Positions 15,856 to 25,211 of a stretch of DNA of 34,783 bases are shown here, in pieces. The notes under the pieces were generated by a model. It was not told the origin of the DNA. It was given only the letters and a program-made list of their open reading frames with translations, and did no database searches. The translations under genes and the position numbers were made by a program. The DNA is taken from assembly GCF_927312905.1 (NCBI RefSeq), contig NZ_CAKMHQ010000085.1:1-34783 (forward strand), read 5' to 3'. The DNA is from Candidatus Nitrotoga sp. 1052 (GTDB taxonomy: Bacteria > Pseudomonadota > Gammaproteobacteria > Burkholderiales > Gallionellaceae). Numbering within the stretch: position 1 is the first letter of the stretch; each line of letters opens with the position of its first letter.

Positions 15856-17280
15856 ATGCGCTACCGCAAACTATTCATCTCAGTTCTTGCCGCGACCTAT
15901 CTCATTGCAGCGCCAGCAAACGCCAACGTGGGGACGGGAATGCAAAACTGGTTCGACAGTATGGGCGGATACACTAATTCGACACCTCCATCGTCCTACA
16001 AGGGGCAAACCATGAATGGATACTCTGCCGGTGGTTTCTACGCCAGAACGCCGGTGAGATCCTATCAACTGGCGCAAATCAGCCCCCCGTCTCTCGACAT
16101 CGGCTGCGGGGGTATTGATCTGCACGCGGGCTCATTCTCTTTCATCAATAAAGCCGCGATAACCGCATTGTTCCAAAATATTGGCACCTCCATCAGCTAC
16201 GCTTTTTTACTGGCCATCAAATCCTCCATGCCGGAAATGGCAAGCCTGTTCGAGTATTTGCAGGATGTCGCCAACAAGGTAAATGGGATGAACGTCAATG
16301 CCTGCAAAATGACAGAAGGCATTCCTTTTGTGCAAGGCGCTGACTTGTCAAAAAACATGTCGGCCATGTTCAGCCATATAGCCGGGTCAACCTCGAACAT
16401 GTTCCCGGATTCGTTCGATTCATGGAAACAAACCAAGACCGATGCTAGTGCCGCCGAAGCTGCAAAAGCCGCAGCGGCCGCCAGCGATCCCACCAAGGCG
16501 AATTACTTCAAGCCCGGCAATGTGGTCTGGAAAGCCTTGCAAAATGTCACCGGTATCGACGATGAAGACAGGCGGCTCATCATGAGCATCACAGGCACGA
16601 TCATCATCACACCGGCTGTACCCGGTGGTGCCAATGGCGGCAGTCAGCCAACATGGCATTACACACAACCCACCAGTATTCGCGTGGAAGATTTTATTGG
16701 GGACGACCCGTCAACCGCTTCCACCGGGGTAGATGTTTTTGTGTGTGACACCACAACGGACTGCCTCAATCCAACCGTCCCTGCGATCAAGGTCTCCATC
16801 ACGCCATTTGTAAAAAAGGTCAGCACATCCATCGATGCGCTGCGCACCGGCATCACGACCCGCGCTATGCAAAACATCAATGACTTCAGAATTGTGGATG
16901 CTTCATCGGTTCCGGTGTGGAAGCTGCTCACTACCGCCACAGCGATCAATCAGCCGCAGATAGTCGATTTATACAAACGTCTGATCGCTGTTGATATCGC
17001 CTATTCCTATTTCAACGGGCTCATCAGGATGGCCAGCCAATCGCTTGCCAACGCTGAAAGCGGCGCTGTCCCACCGGATGCCCAGACGGCAATTGCTCAA
17101 TTGCAAACAAGGTTAAGCAATCTGTCGTCACTCGTGCAAACCATGCGCATCGCTGAATACAACAAAACATCTGGCGAGGCCAACCTGCAAAGACAGATAC
17201 AGCTGATGCACCAGGCAATGGTTGCCGGCATCCCGGCCCAGGCATTCACGTCGATGACCGTCTTTGGGAGTGAGCGGTGA
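15856..17280 (+). CDS. traH: TraH, pilus assembly protein
   Basis: 474 residues from the ATG at 15856, which has AAGGAA nine bases upstream. Signal peptide about 1-23 (ending ANANV). The segment SPPSLDIGCGGIDLHAGSFS is a hallmark of TraH, with conserved cysteines. The C-terminal part is predicted coiled coil. It acts with TraF in the outer-membrane/periplasmic pilus assembly complex. Stop overlaps traG as GTGA. Confidence 0.92.
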   Translation: MRYRKLFISVLAATYLIAAPANANVGTGMQNWFDSMGGYTNSTPPSSYKGQTMNGYSAGGFYARTPVRSYQLAQISPPSLDIGCGGIDLHAGSFSFINKAAITALFQNIGTSISYAFLLAIKSSMPEMASLFEYLQDVANKVNGMNVNACKMTEGIPFVQGADLSKNMSAMFSHIAGSTSNMFPDSFDSWKQTKTDASAAEAAKAAAAASDPTKANYFKPGNVVWKALQNVTGIDDEDRRLIMSITGTIIITPAVPGGANGGSQPTWHYTQPTSIRVEDFIGDDPSTASTGVDVFVCDTTTDCLNPTVPAIKVSITPFVKKVSTSIDALRTGITTRAMQNINDFRIVDASSVPVWKLLTTATAINQPQIVDLYKRLIAVDIAYSYFNGLIRMASQSLANAESGAVPPDAQTAIAQLQTRLSNLSSLVQTMRIAEYNKTSGEANLQRQIQLMHQAMVAGIPAQAFTSMTVFGSER

Positions 17281-20200
17281 TATTTGAAGTTTTTTCATAT
17301 TGGAATATCAGAGAGCTGGAACTGGTCTTTAATGCGGTGGCCGCAATTGTGGGTAGCGGCGATTATCTTGGCCTGCTGAGAACGCTCGCGCTGGTCGGTC
17401 TGCTCGCAATGGCCATGGCTGTGCTTGCCGGATTTAGCCAGCTGCCTGATTTTGGGCGCTGGGTCATCATGCTTGCCTTGTTCAATGCCATGCTGCTTGT
17501 TCCTAAAGTCAACGTGGTGATAACCGACCGAACCGGCACTCAGCCATCGGTTACTGTTGCCAACGTGCCTATTGGCCTCGCCGCTTTTGCGCACTCGATC
17601 AGTCATATCGGCGACTGGCTGACACGTTCATTCGAGACGACTTTCTCGCTGCCCGCAGACATTCAGTTCCGCACCAACGGCACACTCTTCGGCCATCGTG
17701 TGCAGCAGGAGGTGCTGCATACCAAATTCGACAACTCGATCCTGACCGGCAATCTGATGGAGTTCTACCGCGAATGCGTCATACCGGAATACTCGACCGG
17801 GTTTGTCGTCGCATCAGACCTGGCAAAATCGAACGACATCTGGACTTACCTCAGCGGCAAGACCAATCCGGGCAGGCTCGTCACAATCCGCACCATTCCC
17901 GGCGTGCCGGTACCAACTGCCACAAACGCTTATGGGTGCGATGTCGCCTATACCTATCTGACCGCGCAAATTGTCGCAGTCAACACCCAGCAGATGAATA
18001 CGCTGGGCAGACGGCTTTATCCAGGACTGCCGACAGCCGCAGCCAATGCGGCAGTTCAGGGGGCGATCCAGACATCAACCAGCTACATGCTCGGCGTTTC
18101 CACAACGGCTCTGGATGCGACCAAACAAGCCGCCATGAGCAACTTCATGATTGATGCGCAGTACATGCTGCCAGCGCAACTCGGTGATGCCGCATCCGCT
18201 TCAGCCAATCTCGGTCAGGCGCAAGCCATACGCTCCACCTCCGAGAGCTACAAGATGATGTCCAAGATGGCAGAAAGCACCATGCCAAAAGTCAAGAATA
18301 TCGTGGAGATTGTGCAGTATTCGGTTTTCCCGATCATCCTGTTGCTGGTATTGCTGGCCGGACATAAAGGTGGGCTGGTGTTGAAGGCTTATGTGATGAG
18401 TCTTGTGTGGGTGCAGCTGTGGCCACCGCTATATGCCGTCATGCACCTTGTGATGACGATGCACGCCCAGGACCTGGCGGCAATGACCGGCGGACTTGGT
18501 TTGTCCATGTCGCAATATAGCCTGGTGAACAATGCCTACATCAGCGATGAAGCCATTGCGGGCATGATCTCGGCGACCGCAATACCCGCCATCGCGGCGG
18601 CAATCGTGAAGGGCGGGGACGTGGGCGCACAAGCGATTGCCGGGATGGTATCGCCTGCGCGCGAATCGGAAAGAATTGCCTCTGGCATGTCATCAGGGAA
18701 TTTGCAGATGGGTAACGCATCACTGGGCAATCAGTCGTTCGATACGATGAGCGGACTGCAACACAACACCCGGCCCACGATACGACAAGGTGGATTCGAG
18801 AGCACCGCACAGGATGGCGTGAAGCGGTTTACAGGTACAGACGCGAACGGTAATGCAATGCAGATCAATGATGCGTCTGGCGCGATACATACCCTGCCGA
18901 CAAAGATCAACCTCGGCAGCAAAGCGTCAGGCGCACTCCAAACTGCCTCCGAAAACTCTGAAAGAACCGCCTTCACCGAATCTGTCGCAGCGCGGGAGGC
19001 AATGACCTCTGCGCTAAGTCAAACAGCCTCGTTCGAGAAAGGTCACGGCAAGAGTGCAGCTGCCGGACAACAGGACATGACCAGCTCACAAGCGTCATTC
19101 CTTCAGTCTTATAACGAAGCCCAGAAAATCGCCCACAGCTACGCATCGGGGCACGGCTTATCCCAAAAGCAAGAGGCAGAGTTGATTGCATCAGCAAGCG
19201 CAGATGCAAGCGGCGGGATCAATATTTTTGGTAACGGAGCAATCGTAAGCGCGGGGGCGACAGTCAAAGGCAAGAGCAGCGCTGGAACGACACAAATGCA
19301 GAATGTTGCACACCAGCTCGCCCAGGACAAAGGATTTGAGAATGCCATTTCGACCATGCGGAATGCCGCTCATCAGGACACATTCACTCAAGGCGAAGAC
19401 AAAACGGCAAAGGCTGCACAGGGGATCAGAAGCAGCTTCGATCAAGCAAAGTCACACGATGAATCAGCTCAGGCCGCCCATGAAAAATCACTTACCTTAA
19501 AAGAGGCGGCTTCGCGCACCAAAGAAATGGCTGGCAATTACGATGCAAACTATACCAATGAATTCGTGGGGTGGATGCAAACGCAATCCGACCGCACTGG
19601 GCATCGCTATACGGTTGATGATGTCACCGATATGGCACTGCATGATAAAGGCGTGCTGGAGCAATACGCGGATCGTTTTGTGAATGAGCAACTTGTGCCC
19701 AAGATAGATCAGGCAATCGAAAAGCCGACAAACAACGTGGCGGGGGGATACGAACAAAACAAAGCAGCCGTGCCGGGAACTGAGGCAGTTACCCATTCCC
19801 ACGATCGGAACGATGCACGGGTAATGGGCGCAGCAAGAAGCGCGGGGGTTGACCCCAATACGGCATCAGTCAACCAAGTTGCAGGACAGGTGCAGAAAAT
19901 GACCGGACAGGCTAATGACAGAATCAAAGCGGGGCGGGGTGCCGTTACTAAAGAAGGCAAGCCATTGGAGCAAGATGCAACCAAATTCACCGACCCCGCA
20001 CGGCAAAACAACATGAGTTTGGCGACGCAGAATGCAACAGCCACAATCATGCCAGCAGGCACGATGTCACTACTAAATAAAGCCGGGTTAGTCAGTGATG
20101 AGGCCGGTGTGGCGAAACCTGTTGCCGAAGGTTACAAGGGTTCGACTACGGATGCCATTGTGGATACGGCGCTTGATGTTGGGTTGATGGTTGGGGGAGG

Positions 20201-20558
20201 GGCAGCCGGCAGGTTTGTAGGCAATGCCGCTGGAAAAATTCTAGGGGAGTCCGCAGGTAAAGCCGCAGAAGGCAAAATGCTTGCCAATGCGACAAAGGTA
20301 GATGAGCGCGGCCTGGCAGCGGGTAAAGTTGAGGCTCATGCAGCAGCGGACACAAGAAGAACGGCTGAGCGAGAGTCGGCCAGAAAGGCCGGAGTCAACC
20401 GCGAGGCCGAGGTCAATGCAACCCATTCTGTGGCGGGAACAGTAGTTGGCGCGGTCGCAACCAATCAAGCATTAGATGCCGTTAAGAAAGGGGTAAACAA
20501 AGCAAATGACCTTGGCAATAAGATTGGAGATAAAGCGAAGCAGGTATTCAAGGATTAA
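17277..20558 (+). CDS. traG: TraG, inner-membrane mating-pair protein
   Basis: 1093 residues, longer than the 938 of F TraG. The N-terminal ~470 residues carry several membrane segments (about 34-53, 59-78, 345-400, 430-450) and match the TraG N-terminal family (MIFEVFSYWN...LELVFNAVAAI). The long C-terminal part is soluble, alanine/glutamine rich and periplasmic, as in TraG, which works in pilus assembly and mating-pair stabilisation and possibly in exclusion. GTG start inside the traH stop. It is the last tra gene in the window. Confidence 0.9.
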   Translation: MIFEVFSYWNIRELELVFNAVAAIVGSGDYLGLLRTLALVGLLAMAMAVLAGFSQLPDFGRWVIMLALFNAMLLVPKVNVVITDRTGTQPSVTVANVPIGLAAFAHSISHIGDWLTRSFETTFSLPADIQFRTNGTLFGHRVQQEVLHTKFDNSILTGNLMEFYRECVIPEYSTGFVVASDLAKSNDIWTYLSGKTNPGRLVTIRTIPGVPVPTATNAYGCDVAYTYLTAQIVAVNTQQMNTLGRRLYPGLPTAAANAAVQGAIQTSTSYMLGVSTTALDATKQAAMSNFMIDAQYMLPAQLGDAASASANLGQAQAIRSTSESYKMMSKMAESTMPKVKNIVEIVQYSVFPIILLLVLLAGHKGGLVLKAYVMSLVWVQLWPPLYAVMHLVMTMHAQDLAAMTGGLGLSMSQYSLVNNAYISDEAIAGMISATAIPAIAAAIVKGGDVGAQAIAGMVSPARESERIASGMSSGNLQMGNASLGNQSFDTMSGLQHNTRPTIRQGGFESTAQDGVKRFTGTDANGNAMQINDASGAIHTLPTKINLGSKASGALQTASENSERTAFTESVAAREAMTSALSQTASFEKGHGKSAAAGQQDMTSSQASFLQSYNEAQKIAHSYASGHGLSQKQEAELIASASADASGGINIFGNGAIVSAGATVKGKSSAGTTQMQNVAHQLAQDKGFENAISTMRNAAHQDTFTQGEDKTAKAAQGIRSSFDQAKSHDESAQAAHEKSLTLKEAASRTKEMAGNYDANYTNEFVGWMQTQSDRTGHRYTVDDVTDMALHDKGVLEQYADRFVNEQLVPKIDQAIEKPTNNVAGGYEQNKAAVPGTEAVTHSHDRNDARVMGAARSAGVDPNTASVNQVAGQVQKMTGQANDRIKAGRGAVTKEGKPLEQDATKFTDPARQNNMSLATQNATATIMPAGTMSLLNKAGLVSDEAGVAKPVAEGYKGSTTDAIVDTALDVGLMVGGGAAGRFVGNAAGKILGESAGKAAEGKMLANATKVDERGLAAGKVEAHAAADTRRTAERESARKAGVNREAEVNATHSVAGTVVGAVATNQALDAVKKGVNKANDLGNKIGDKAKQVFKD

Positions 20559-20904
20559 AGTGCAGTAGTTCAGACTTGATCAGGCAAAGTTTGACAGATT
20601 ATTAACTTCTGCTGCCCAAAAATCCAAGCTTGCTTTGATTTGCGCTTCACGATATCGGACATTGGCGAATTCACGCTAACGGTAGGTTGCCGTCTTTCAG
20701 GAGAATTGCCATGAAAGCACACTATTCGGCCATTGCTGCAGGTGGCGTCCAGATGAAAGTACGACCGGTAAGCAGCCTTCAGCGGTCATAGACGCTGAAA
20801 TCATTCAGAACGGCTGCTTTCTTGAAACGCGACTGCGTGCTCTCGACACACTGCGGTCGGAAGCGCTAACATCACGAACAACTGTTTCGCGCTGTACAGC
20901 AGAT
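20559..20904. other. Gene-poor junction between the tra operon and the cassette array
   Basis: No recognised gene. It holds a nested inverted repeat, outer arms AAGCAGCC (20770-20777) and GGCTGCTT (20812-20819) around inner arms TTCAGCG (20778-20784) and CGCTGAA (20793-20799). It also holds a 26-codon frame at 20711 with AGGAG seven bases before its ATG. No clear terminator follows traG. This is where the conjugative element meets integron DNA. Confidence 0.5.
20711..20791 (+). CDS. Possible 26-residue ORF with good ribosome site
   Basis: Starts MKAHYSAIAAGG after AGGAG at a spacing of 7, and ends within the nested inverted repeat. Not recognised. It may be the remaining head of a lost gene or a leader peptide. 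Confidence 0.2.
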   Translation: MKAHYSAIAAGGVQMKVRPVSSLQRS

Positions 20905-20974
20905 ACTCAACCGCCCTCTGCGGCAAATTTGGGGCGCAGCGGAAAATTTGTCCGACAGTAGCGCCTTGTTATGC
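20905..20974 (-). other. attC site of the KAP-ATPase cassette
   Basis: Read on the minus strand, R'' GCATAAC (20968-20974, containing the TAA of the gene) and R' GTTGAGT (20905-20911) bracket 56 bp with imperfect dyad symmetry. This closes the leftmost recognisable cassette. Confidence 0.6.
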
Positions 20975-22651
20975 ATCTTCAAGTTTTACACCGAACTTGT
21001 TAACTCGTCTTTTGTTAATTTCACTCTCAGAAGCAATTTTTCGTAGTGCCTGTGTAGCCCGACTAGCAACCTCCTTTTGCTGATAATTAGCGTTACCAAG
21101 CTGACCGAATTTCAAACAAGTCGTCACAAAGGATGACAAGTGACTACCAGTTTCAGTTTTAAATAGCTTGTAGTACTCATCGACAGATGTGTTGGCTAAC
21201 ACCACTTCGTCACTTTGGTTCCAGCCATTTTTACCAGCAATTCGGTCTAATACTTGTTTTGCTGTCTCAGTAGTAACAGACTGGTTATATACTTTGTTAA
21301 ATTTATCTATTACTTCCTGATCTCTAATGTCACCAAAGAAGTTATTCTCCTTCATGTTGAATAGCTCTGCTTCGTATTTTCTATTTTCTATATATAGATC
21401 AATTATTTCGGATGCTTTATGTGCTTCACCCAACTCCCTGAACAATGAAACAGTACCGTTCAAATTCAAAGGTGTTATGTATTTACAGTTTTTCTTGAAG
21501 CTTTCATACAACCCATTTATGACTTCATCACCATTGTCATTAAATGTGTCGTGATAGAGACGCCAAGCATCAGAGAATGAGTTCTCGGATTTAGAGGCTA
21601 TTATTTGCTGGTTTTTTGTAGATGCTTTTTCTTTGAAATCTTCTTCAACGAAGTAACCTGTCTTGACAGCTTCTGCCAATAATAAATCTAGTTCATCAGT
21701 GAGCTGATAATTGTATGCTTGAAGTGTGGTTTGCCACTTCTTCTGTGGCTCGCTGATTTCTTCATCCCCTATACCGAGTAATGCATAGCCTTTGCTAGTT
21801 ATAAATTCTAAAGGTGGTATTTCCTCATTCGAGTTTGAGCAGAAATAGCTCCATGCATATAGCACAAGTGAATGTAAAACCTGATCAGCTATTTCCGGCT
21901 CAAAGCCTTCAGTCAGATGAAGGGATAGAGTAGCCAATCTCTCGATTTTTTTTAGAATACGAATATTTCGAATACCAAGGCTTGTTGTTAACTCTCTTAG
22001 CCTAGAATGATTCGGCGTTTGTTCAGAATAAGCTATCGATGCACATTCTTCTGGATTAGGAGCAAACGCAAGCTCAATATCTATTACCTTTTCACGGTAT
22101 TTTTCATAATCTTTTAGGCCTCCTTCCTCATCATTTAGAAGCAACACTACCTTACATTTCTTTTGCTCTTTTAGTAATGACACCAACCCCAAAACATCCT
22201 TTATTTCTAGGCTTTTTCCTTTTCTTTCTAAATCATCAATACATATTAGAGTGTTATTTAATGACAAGAAAGAAATAGTCTCAATTGCTGGGCTAAATGT
22301 TTTAACTATTGGAGCCCCTTTAAAGAGGCTGAAAGAATGTCTACTTAATGATTCGATTAGGCTAGCAGTATTATTCTTGAAAGTTTCAATACTAGCCTCA
22401 GTGCCGATAATTTCTCGTTTAACGACATTTTCAAAAATAGTATATTTAAAAGCTTCTAACGTGTTGATACCAAAAAGAGAAACATAAGAGTAGCGTTCGA
22501 GTTTTACTTTATTTGTAGAACTAGCCTCTTTAAGAAATTTCTTCCAGCTAAAAGTCTTTCCAACCCCCCACTCACCCTTGATAGCCATAACCTCAGGCTG
22601 ATCTGAGGATAAAAAATGAAACACTTGATCTTTGATTACCTCAATTGACAT
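20969..22651 (-). CDS. KAP-family P-loop ATPase (integron cassette gene)
   Basis: 560 residues. Walker A GEWGVGKT (26-33) and Walker B LICIDDLE (D139, D140) with the N-terminal fold of KAP/P-loop NTPases; the C-terminal ~300 residues are helical and unassigned. No transmembrane insertion is evident, unlike many KAP proteins. The gene is far more AT-rich than the tra operon, a sign of transfer. It fills a cassette bounded by attC sites at 22670 and 20905. KAP ATPases occur in phage-defence contexts, so that role is plausible but unproven. Confidence 0.7.
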   Translation of the reverse strand: MSIEVIKDQVFHFLSSDQPEVMAIKGEWGVGKTFSWKKFLKEASSTNKVKLERYSYVSLFGINTLEAFKYTIFENVVKREIIGTEASIETFKNNTASLIESLSRHSFSLFKGAPIVKTFSPAIETISFLSLNNTLICIDDLERKGKSLEIKDVLGLVSLLKEQKKCKVVLLLNDEEGGLKDYEKYREKVIDIELAFAPNPEECASIAYSEQTPNHSRLRELTTSLGIRNIRILKKIERLATLSLHLTEGFEPEIADQVLHSLVLYAWSYFCSNSNEEIPPLEFITSKGYALLGIGDEEISEPQKKWQTTLQAYNYQLTDELDLLLAEAVKTGYFVEEDFKEKASTKNQQIIASKSENSFSDAWRLYHDTFNDNGDEVINGLYESFKKNCKYITPLNLNGTVSLFRELGEAHKASEIIDLYIENRKYEAELFNMKENNFFGDIRDQEVIDKFNKVYNQSVTTETAKQVLDRIAGKNGWNQSDEVVLANTSVDEYYKLFKTETGSHLSSFVTTCLKFGQLGNANYQQKEVASRATQALRKIASESEINKRRVNKFGVKLEDA

Positions 22652-22669
22652 TGATGTTCCTTCAAAAAC

Positions 22670-22723
22670 GCATAGCGTGTAGCTGAGGGGCGCGCCGGGA
22701 CGAACTCGAGCGGAGGGTTATGT
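22670..22723 (-). other. attC site between ART-like and KAP cassettes
   Basis: Minus strand: R'' ACATAAC (22717-22723) and R' GCTATGC (22670-22676). The R' differs from the expected GTTATGC by one base at the second position of the crossover core. The internal arms CTCGAGTTCG and CGCGCC give the dyad. Confidence 0.7.
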
Positions 22724-23128
22724 TCACGAAACACGGAAACCCACTGGGATTTTGCAGTACCCAAGGATACGCGGCTGTATTTCGCTTTTGTACACGTGTA
22801 TGTCAGATGGGTTGTCCTTGATACCTTGTTGCTGCAATGTGTCAAACTTAACCGCAAAAACGACGTGATCCTCTTTAACATCATTTCTGATGTGAGCTAA
22901 GCAGCTCGAACTCCGTTTAGCATAAGAGACAAAGCTGAGTTTTCCCGTGCCTAGTTCAGTGGCAGAGCGAAACCCTGAACTGGCTATTGAATCGAAATGG
23001 CGCATCGGAGTGGCATGGAACAAAACCATTGGGTTGTCTTCCAGAGCCTGCACAAATAGGCAGAATCTATTTTCCTCTGTCAGAAGAATTAATTCCCACC
23101 TTTGCATTTCTTTTGGTGCTGACATCAT
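22724..23128 (-). CDS. Cassette protein, possible ADP-ribosyltransferase-like fold
   Basis: 134 residues (a second ATG directly follows the first). The segment VLFHATPMRHFDSIASSGFR followed by LSFVSYAKR resembles the opening of DarT/RNA-phosphotransferase-type folds, where an H-x-T and a later serine/tyrosine contact NAD. No catalytic glutamate was confirmed. The TGA overlaps the attC R''. No ribosome site is evident, as is common for cassette genes. The fold is a suggestion only. Confidence 0.45.
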   Translation of the reverse strand: MMSAPKEMQRWELILLTEENRFCLFVQALEDNPMVLFHATPMRHFDSIASSGFRSATELGTGKLSFVSYAKRSSSCLAHIRNDVKEDHVVFAVKFDTLQQQGIKDNPSDIHVYKSEIQPRILGYCKIPVGFRVS

Positions 23129-23140
23129 CTGATTTAGTGA

Positions 23141-23202
23141 ACATAACGTAAAATTGAGGGGCTGCGCGCTTTTGCGCAGTCCTTCTCGATGCCGGGTTAG
23201 GG
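23141..23202 (-). other. attC site
   Basis: Minus strand: R'' CCCTAAC (23196-23202) and R' GTTATGT (23141-23147), with the central hairpin ACTGCGC-AAAA-GCGCGCAG typical of environmental betaproteobacterial cassettes. Its R' is perfectly complementary to the R'' at 22717, as a functional cassette end requires. Confidence 0.85.
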
Positions 23203-23215
23203 CTTATGTTTCTCC

Positions 23216-23654
23216 TTACTTTAAGTGTGCTAGCCACGCTGCAACGGTTCTTAGTGACGAGACGACCACCGCCCACACCGCCAAAACATAGCCCCGCCGT
23301 TCGCGAAGCGACTTCTCCGCATCGAGCACGCGACCCTGAAGATACGGCTCAAGTAAGTTGCCATTTGAATCGTGAATGTGCGTAAGCGAGACGCCGAGTA
23401 GTGCCGCATTCTCCATTGAAGGTTGCCCACGAAGAACTGCAAATGTTAACGGTGGCTCAGCCAAGCGACGAAGTGCAACGGCAGTGAGACACGAAGATCC
23501 CACCAGCCACGGTAAACACGCTCACCAGCAAGATGGATTCGTCTGACTGTGGACTGGATCGATATTCGCGAATTGCCGCTACTGCGAATAAGCCAGAGAA
23601 AAGCAACCAAACGCCAAGTAGAAACCATAGCCCAAACGTTTTCACCAGTGCCAT
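23216..23654 (-). pseudogene. Frameshifted two-helix membrane protein (cassette gene)
   Basis: Frame one (23654 down to about 23490) begins MALVKTFGLWFLLGVWLLF, a membrane helix, and runs to VFTVAG. The natural continuation (GSSCLTAVALRRLAEPP...) lies in the next frame and ends at 23216 with a second helix near the C-terminus (YVLAVWAVVVSSL). One extra G in the GGTGGGATC run joins them. A protein of about 145 residues was probably encoded. It may be a real mutation or a read error. Function unknown. Confidence 0.6.
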
Positions 23655-23678
23655 AGATTACACCCTATCATGGATGAG

Positions 23679-23736
23679 CCCTAACGTTGGAGTTCAACGG
23701 CTGCCGAAGACAGTCCGCTGGAACGAAGTGTTAGGA
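23679..23736 (-). other. attC site
   Basis: Minus strand: R'' TCCTAAC (23730-23736) and R' GTTAGGG (23679-23685) with arms ACTTCGTTCCAGCGGACTG and CAGCCGTTGAACTCCAAC. R' complements the R'' at 23196 exactly. Confidence 0.8.
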
Positions 23737-23763
23737 GGTAGCGGATTCAGCAATTAAGGTTTT

Positions 23764-24567
23764 TTACTCAGAAACCGGAACAAAACGCAGATCATGTATA
23801 TGTGGAAACACATCGGACCGTTCCAAACGTACAGTATTACTGCCTTCTTTAAGCACAACTTTACCTATTTCAACCCAACGTAAATTACTATTTAACCAAT
23901 TGCCTGTTGTTCCATTAAGTGCTTGGTCGCTAATAACTGTTCCGTTCAATATTACCTTAACAGGTCGTGACGATGCTGCAGTATAGTTAATCTCCAAGCG
24001 GTAAGCACCTGCAGCACTGACCGAGAAATCAAATTCAGCTGCATTTGGTTGACCAATGCAGGGTAAAGCGTTCGCGAGCGTGCCTGGTCCCACTACGCAT
24101 TGATCTATAGCGACATTTGTTCCGCGAACGAAATCTTGAGCACGAATTACGATAGCCTTTTTAGGCGGTACTGAGTCGCCAGCAGACTCTGGTTGGGCTT
24201 GTGGTCTAAAAGAAGGTAATACCTGCCGCACAAGTTCATTGTATGTTGTCTTATCAATAAGTCCGTTTGTGTACATCCGACAGAAACGATACTCAAGGAC
24301 TTCAAAAGATTGAACTTGAGGCAATGTCTCCCGTATTTTTTCGATCTTTTGTCCGGAAGATATGTTCGCATTTGCGATTTGCCCTAATTTATAGACAGAA
24401 GCATCCAGTTTTGCCTCTAGTCCCGAGGTAAGTACCTCTGGTGGTGGCTTAATACATGTTACGCTGTTGCCAACCTGGGTTATCTCTCTTTCTCGATCGC
24501 TTGGATCAGTTACGCATCCTGCAATACCAACGGCAATAAGGCCAATTACAATTGTTGTTCTTTTCAT
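23764..24567 (-). CDS. Cassette lipoprotein with carbohydrate-binding-like C-terminus
   Basis: 267 residues. Lipobox AVGIAGC near residue 18, so probably an envelope lipoprotein. A helical middle (about 45-125) is followed by a jelly-roll-like domain (about 140-265) with the CBM6/35 pattern FDFSVSAAGAYRLEINY and a GSNTVRLERSD strand. AAAGGAG precedes the ATG by six bases. Ligand unknown. It is one of the better conserved and intact cassette genes here. Confidence 0.65.
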   Translation of the reverse strand: MKRTTIVIGLIAVGIAGCVTDPSDREREITQVGNSVTCIKPPPEVLTSGLEAKLDASVYKLGQIANANISSGQKIEKIRETLPQVQSFEVLEYRFCRMYTNGLIDKTTYNELVRQVLPSFRPQAQPESAGDSVPPKKAIVIRAQDFVRGTNVAIDQCVVGPGTLANALPCIGQPNAAEFDFSVSAAGAYRLEINYTAASSRPVKVILNGTVISDQALNGTTGNWLNSNLRWVEIGKVVLKEGSNTVRLERSDVFPHIHDLRFVPVSE

Positions 24568-24609
24568 TATTTCTCCTTTTGGGACGGATTAAATATTTGT
24601 GACTGCACG

Positions 24610-24669
24610 GTCTAACATAGAGCTAACTGGGGCTGCGTGGCTTTATCGCGCAGCGGAGCAAGGTTGGGC
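24610..24669 (-). other. attC site
   Basis: Minus strand: R'' GCCCAAC (24663-24669) and R' GTTAGAC (24610-24616), with inner arms GCTGCGCG/CACGCAGC. Confidence 0.8.
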
Positions 24670-24678
24670 GCCTTTGAC

Positions 24679-24999
24679 TCACAGACCAAGTTTCCGTTTT
24701 GACCATTCTTGCCCTGCCGCACCGAGCATGCTTTGCCAACCGTCGAATCTGGAAATGGAACGAATGTAGTTGTCCCAATCCGCGTCGGGAATAGCCGCAA
24801 AGTCTTCTTGGGTTTCGACCTTGAATCCGCTCGCTGTGAACATTTCATCGGCGGATGAAAACGACGTGTGTTGCGATACAAAGTCATCGGTAAGAAGCCC
24901 TGACACGAGAACGTTGTGTTGACCGTCTAGCGCTTCAGCGTTATTTACGAAGTCATCGAGCTTGTTTTGCAGTTCGTCAAGTCCTTCGATCTTGAACAT
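24679..24999 (-). CDS. Hypothetical cassette protein with a conserved acidic motif
   Basis: 106 residues. MFKIEGLDELQNKLDDF and the later ASGFKVETQEDFAAIPDADW followed by YIRSISRF recall a family of short proteins common in cassettes and accessory DNA. No catalytic motif. AAAGGAA precedes the ATG. First cassette of the left array if counted from the possible integration site at 25050. Confidence 0.6.
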   Translation of the reverse strand: MFKIEGLDELQNKLDDFVNNAEALDGQHNVLVSGLLTDDFVSQHTSFSSADEMFTASGFKVETQEDFAAIPDADWDNYIRSISRFDGWQSMLGAAGQEWSKRKLGL

Positions 25000-25049
25000 T
25001 GAGATTCCTTTCTTTGAGCTTAAGCGTGTAATTTATGGCTGGTTAAGGC

Positions 25050-25056
25050 GCTCAAC
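25050..25056 (-). other. Core site GTTGAGC: start of the left array (attI-like or worn attC)
   Basis: Minus strand reads AATAACT-GTTGAGC-GCC. It fits the GTTRRRY consensus and lies at the 5' end of the first left cassette. No dyad typical of attC precedes it, so it may be an attI-like site. The 25057-25210 stretch holds no gene. Confidence 0.4.
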
Positions 25057-25211
25057 AGTTATTCAAGAGACCAATGGGGACCAGACATTTATTAATATAG
25101 AGACGGCTAGCATAATAGCCTACCTTATTGATGATATGCCCGGAATTGTCACTGAGCTGTCATTCATGTTTCGTAATAACCGCTCTCAAGCAGACACTGG
25201 CGACGTGCAGC

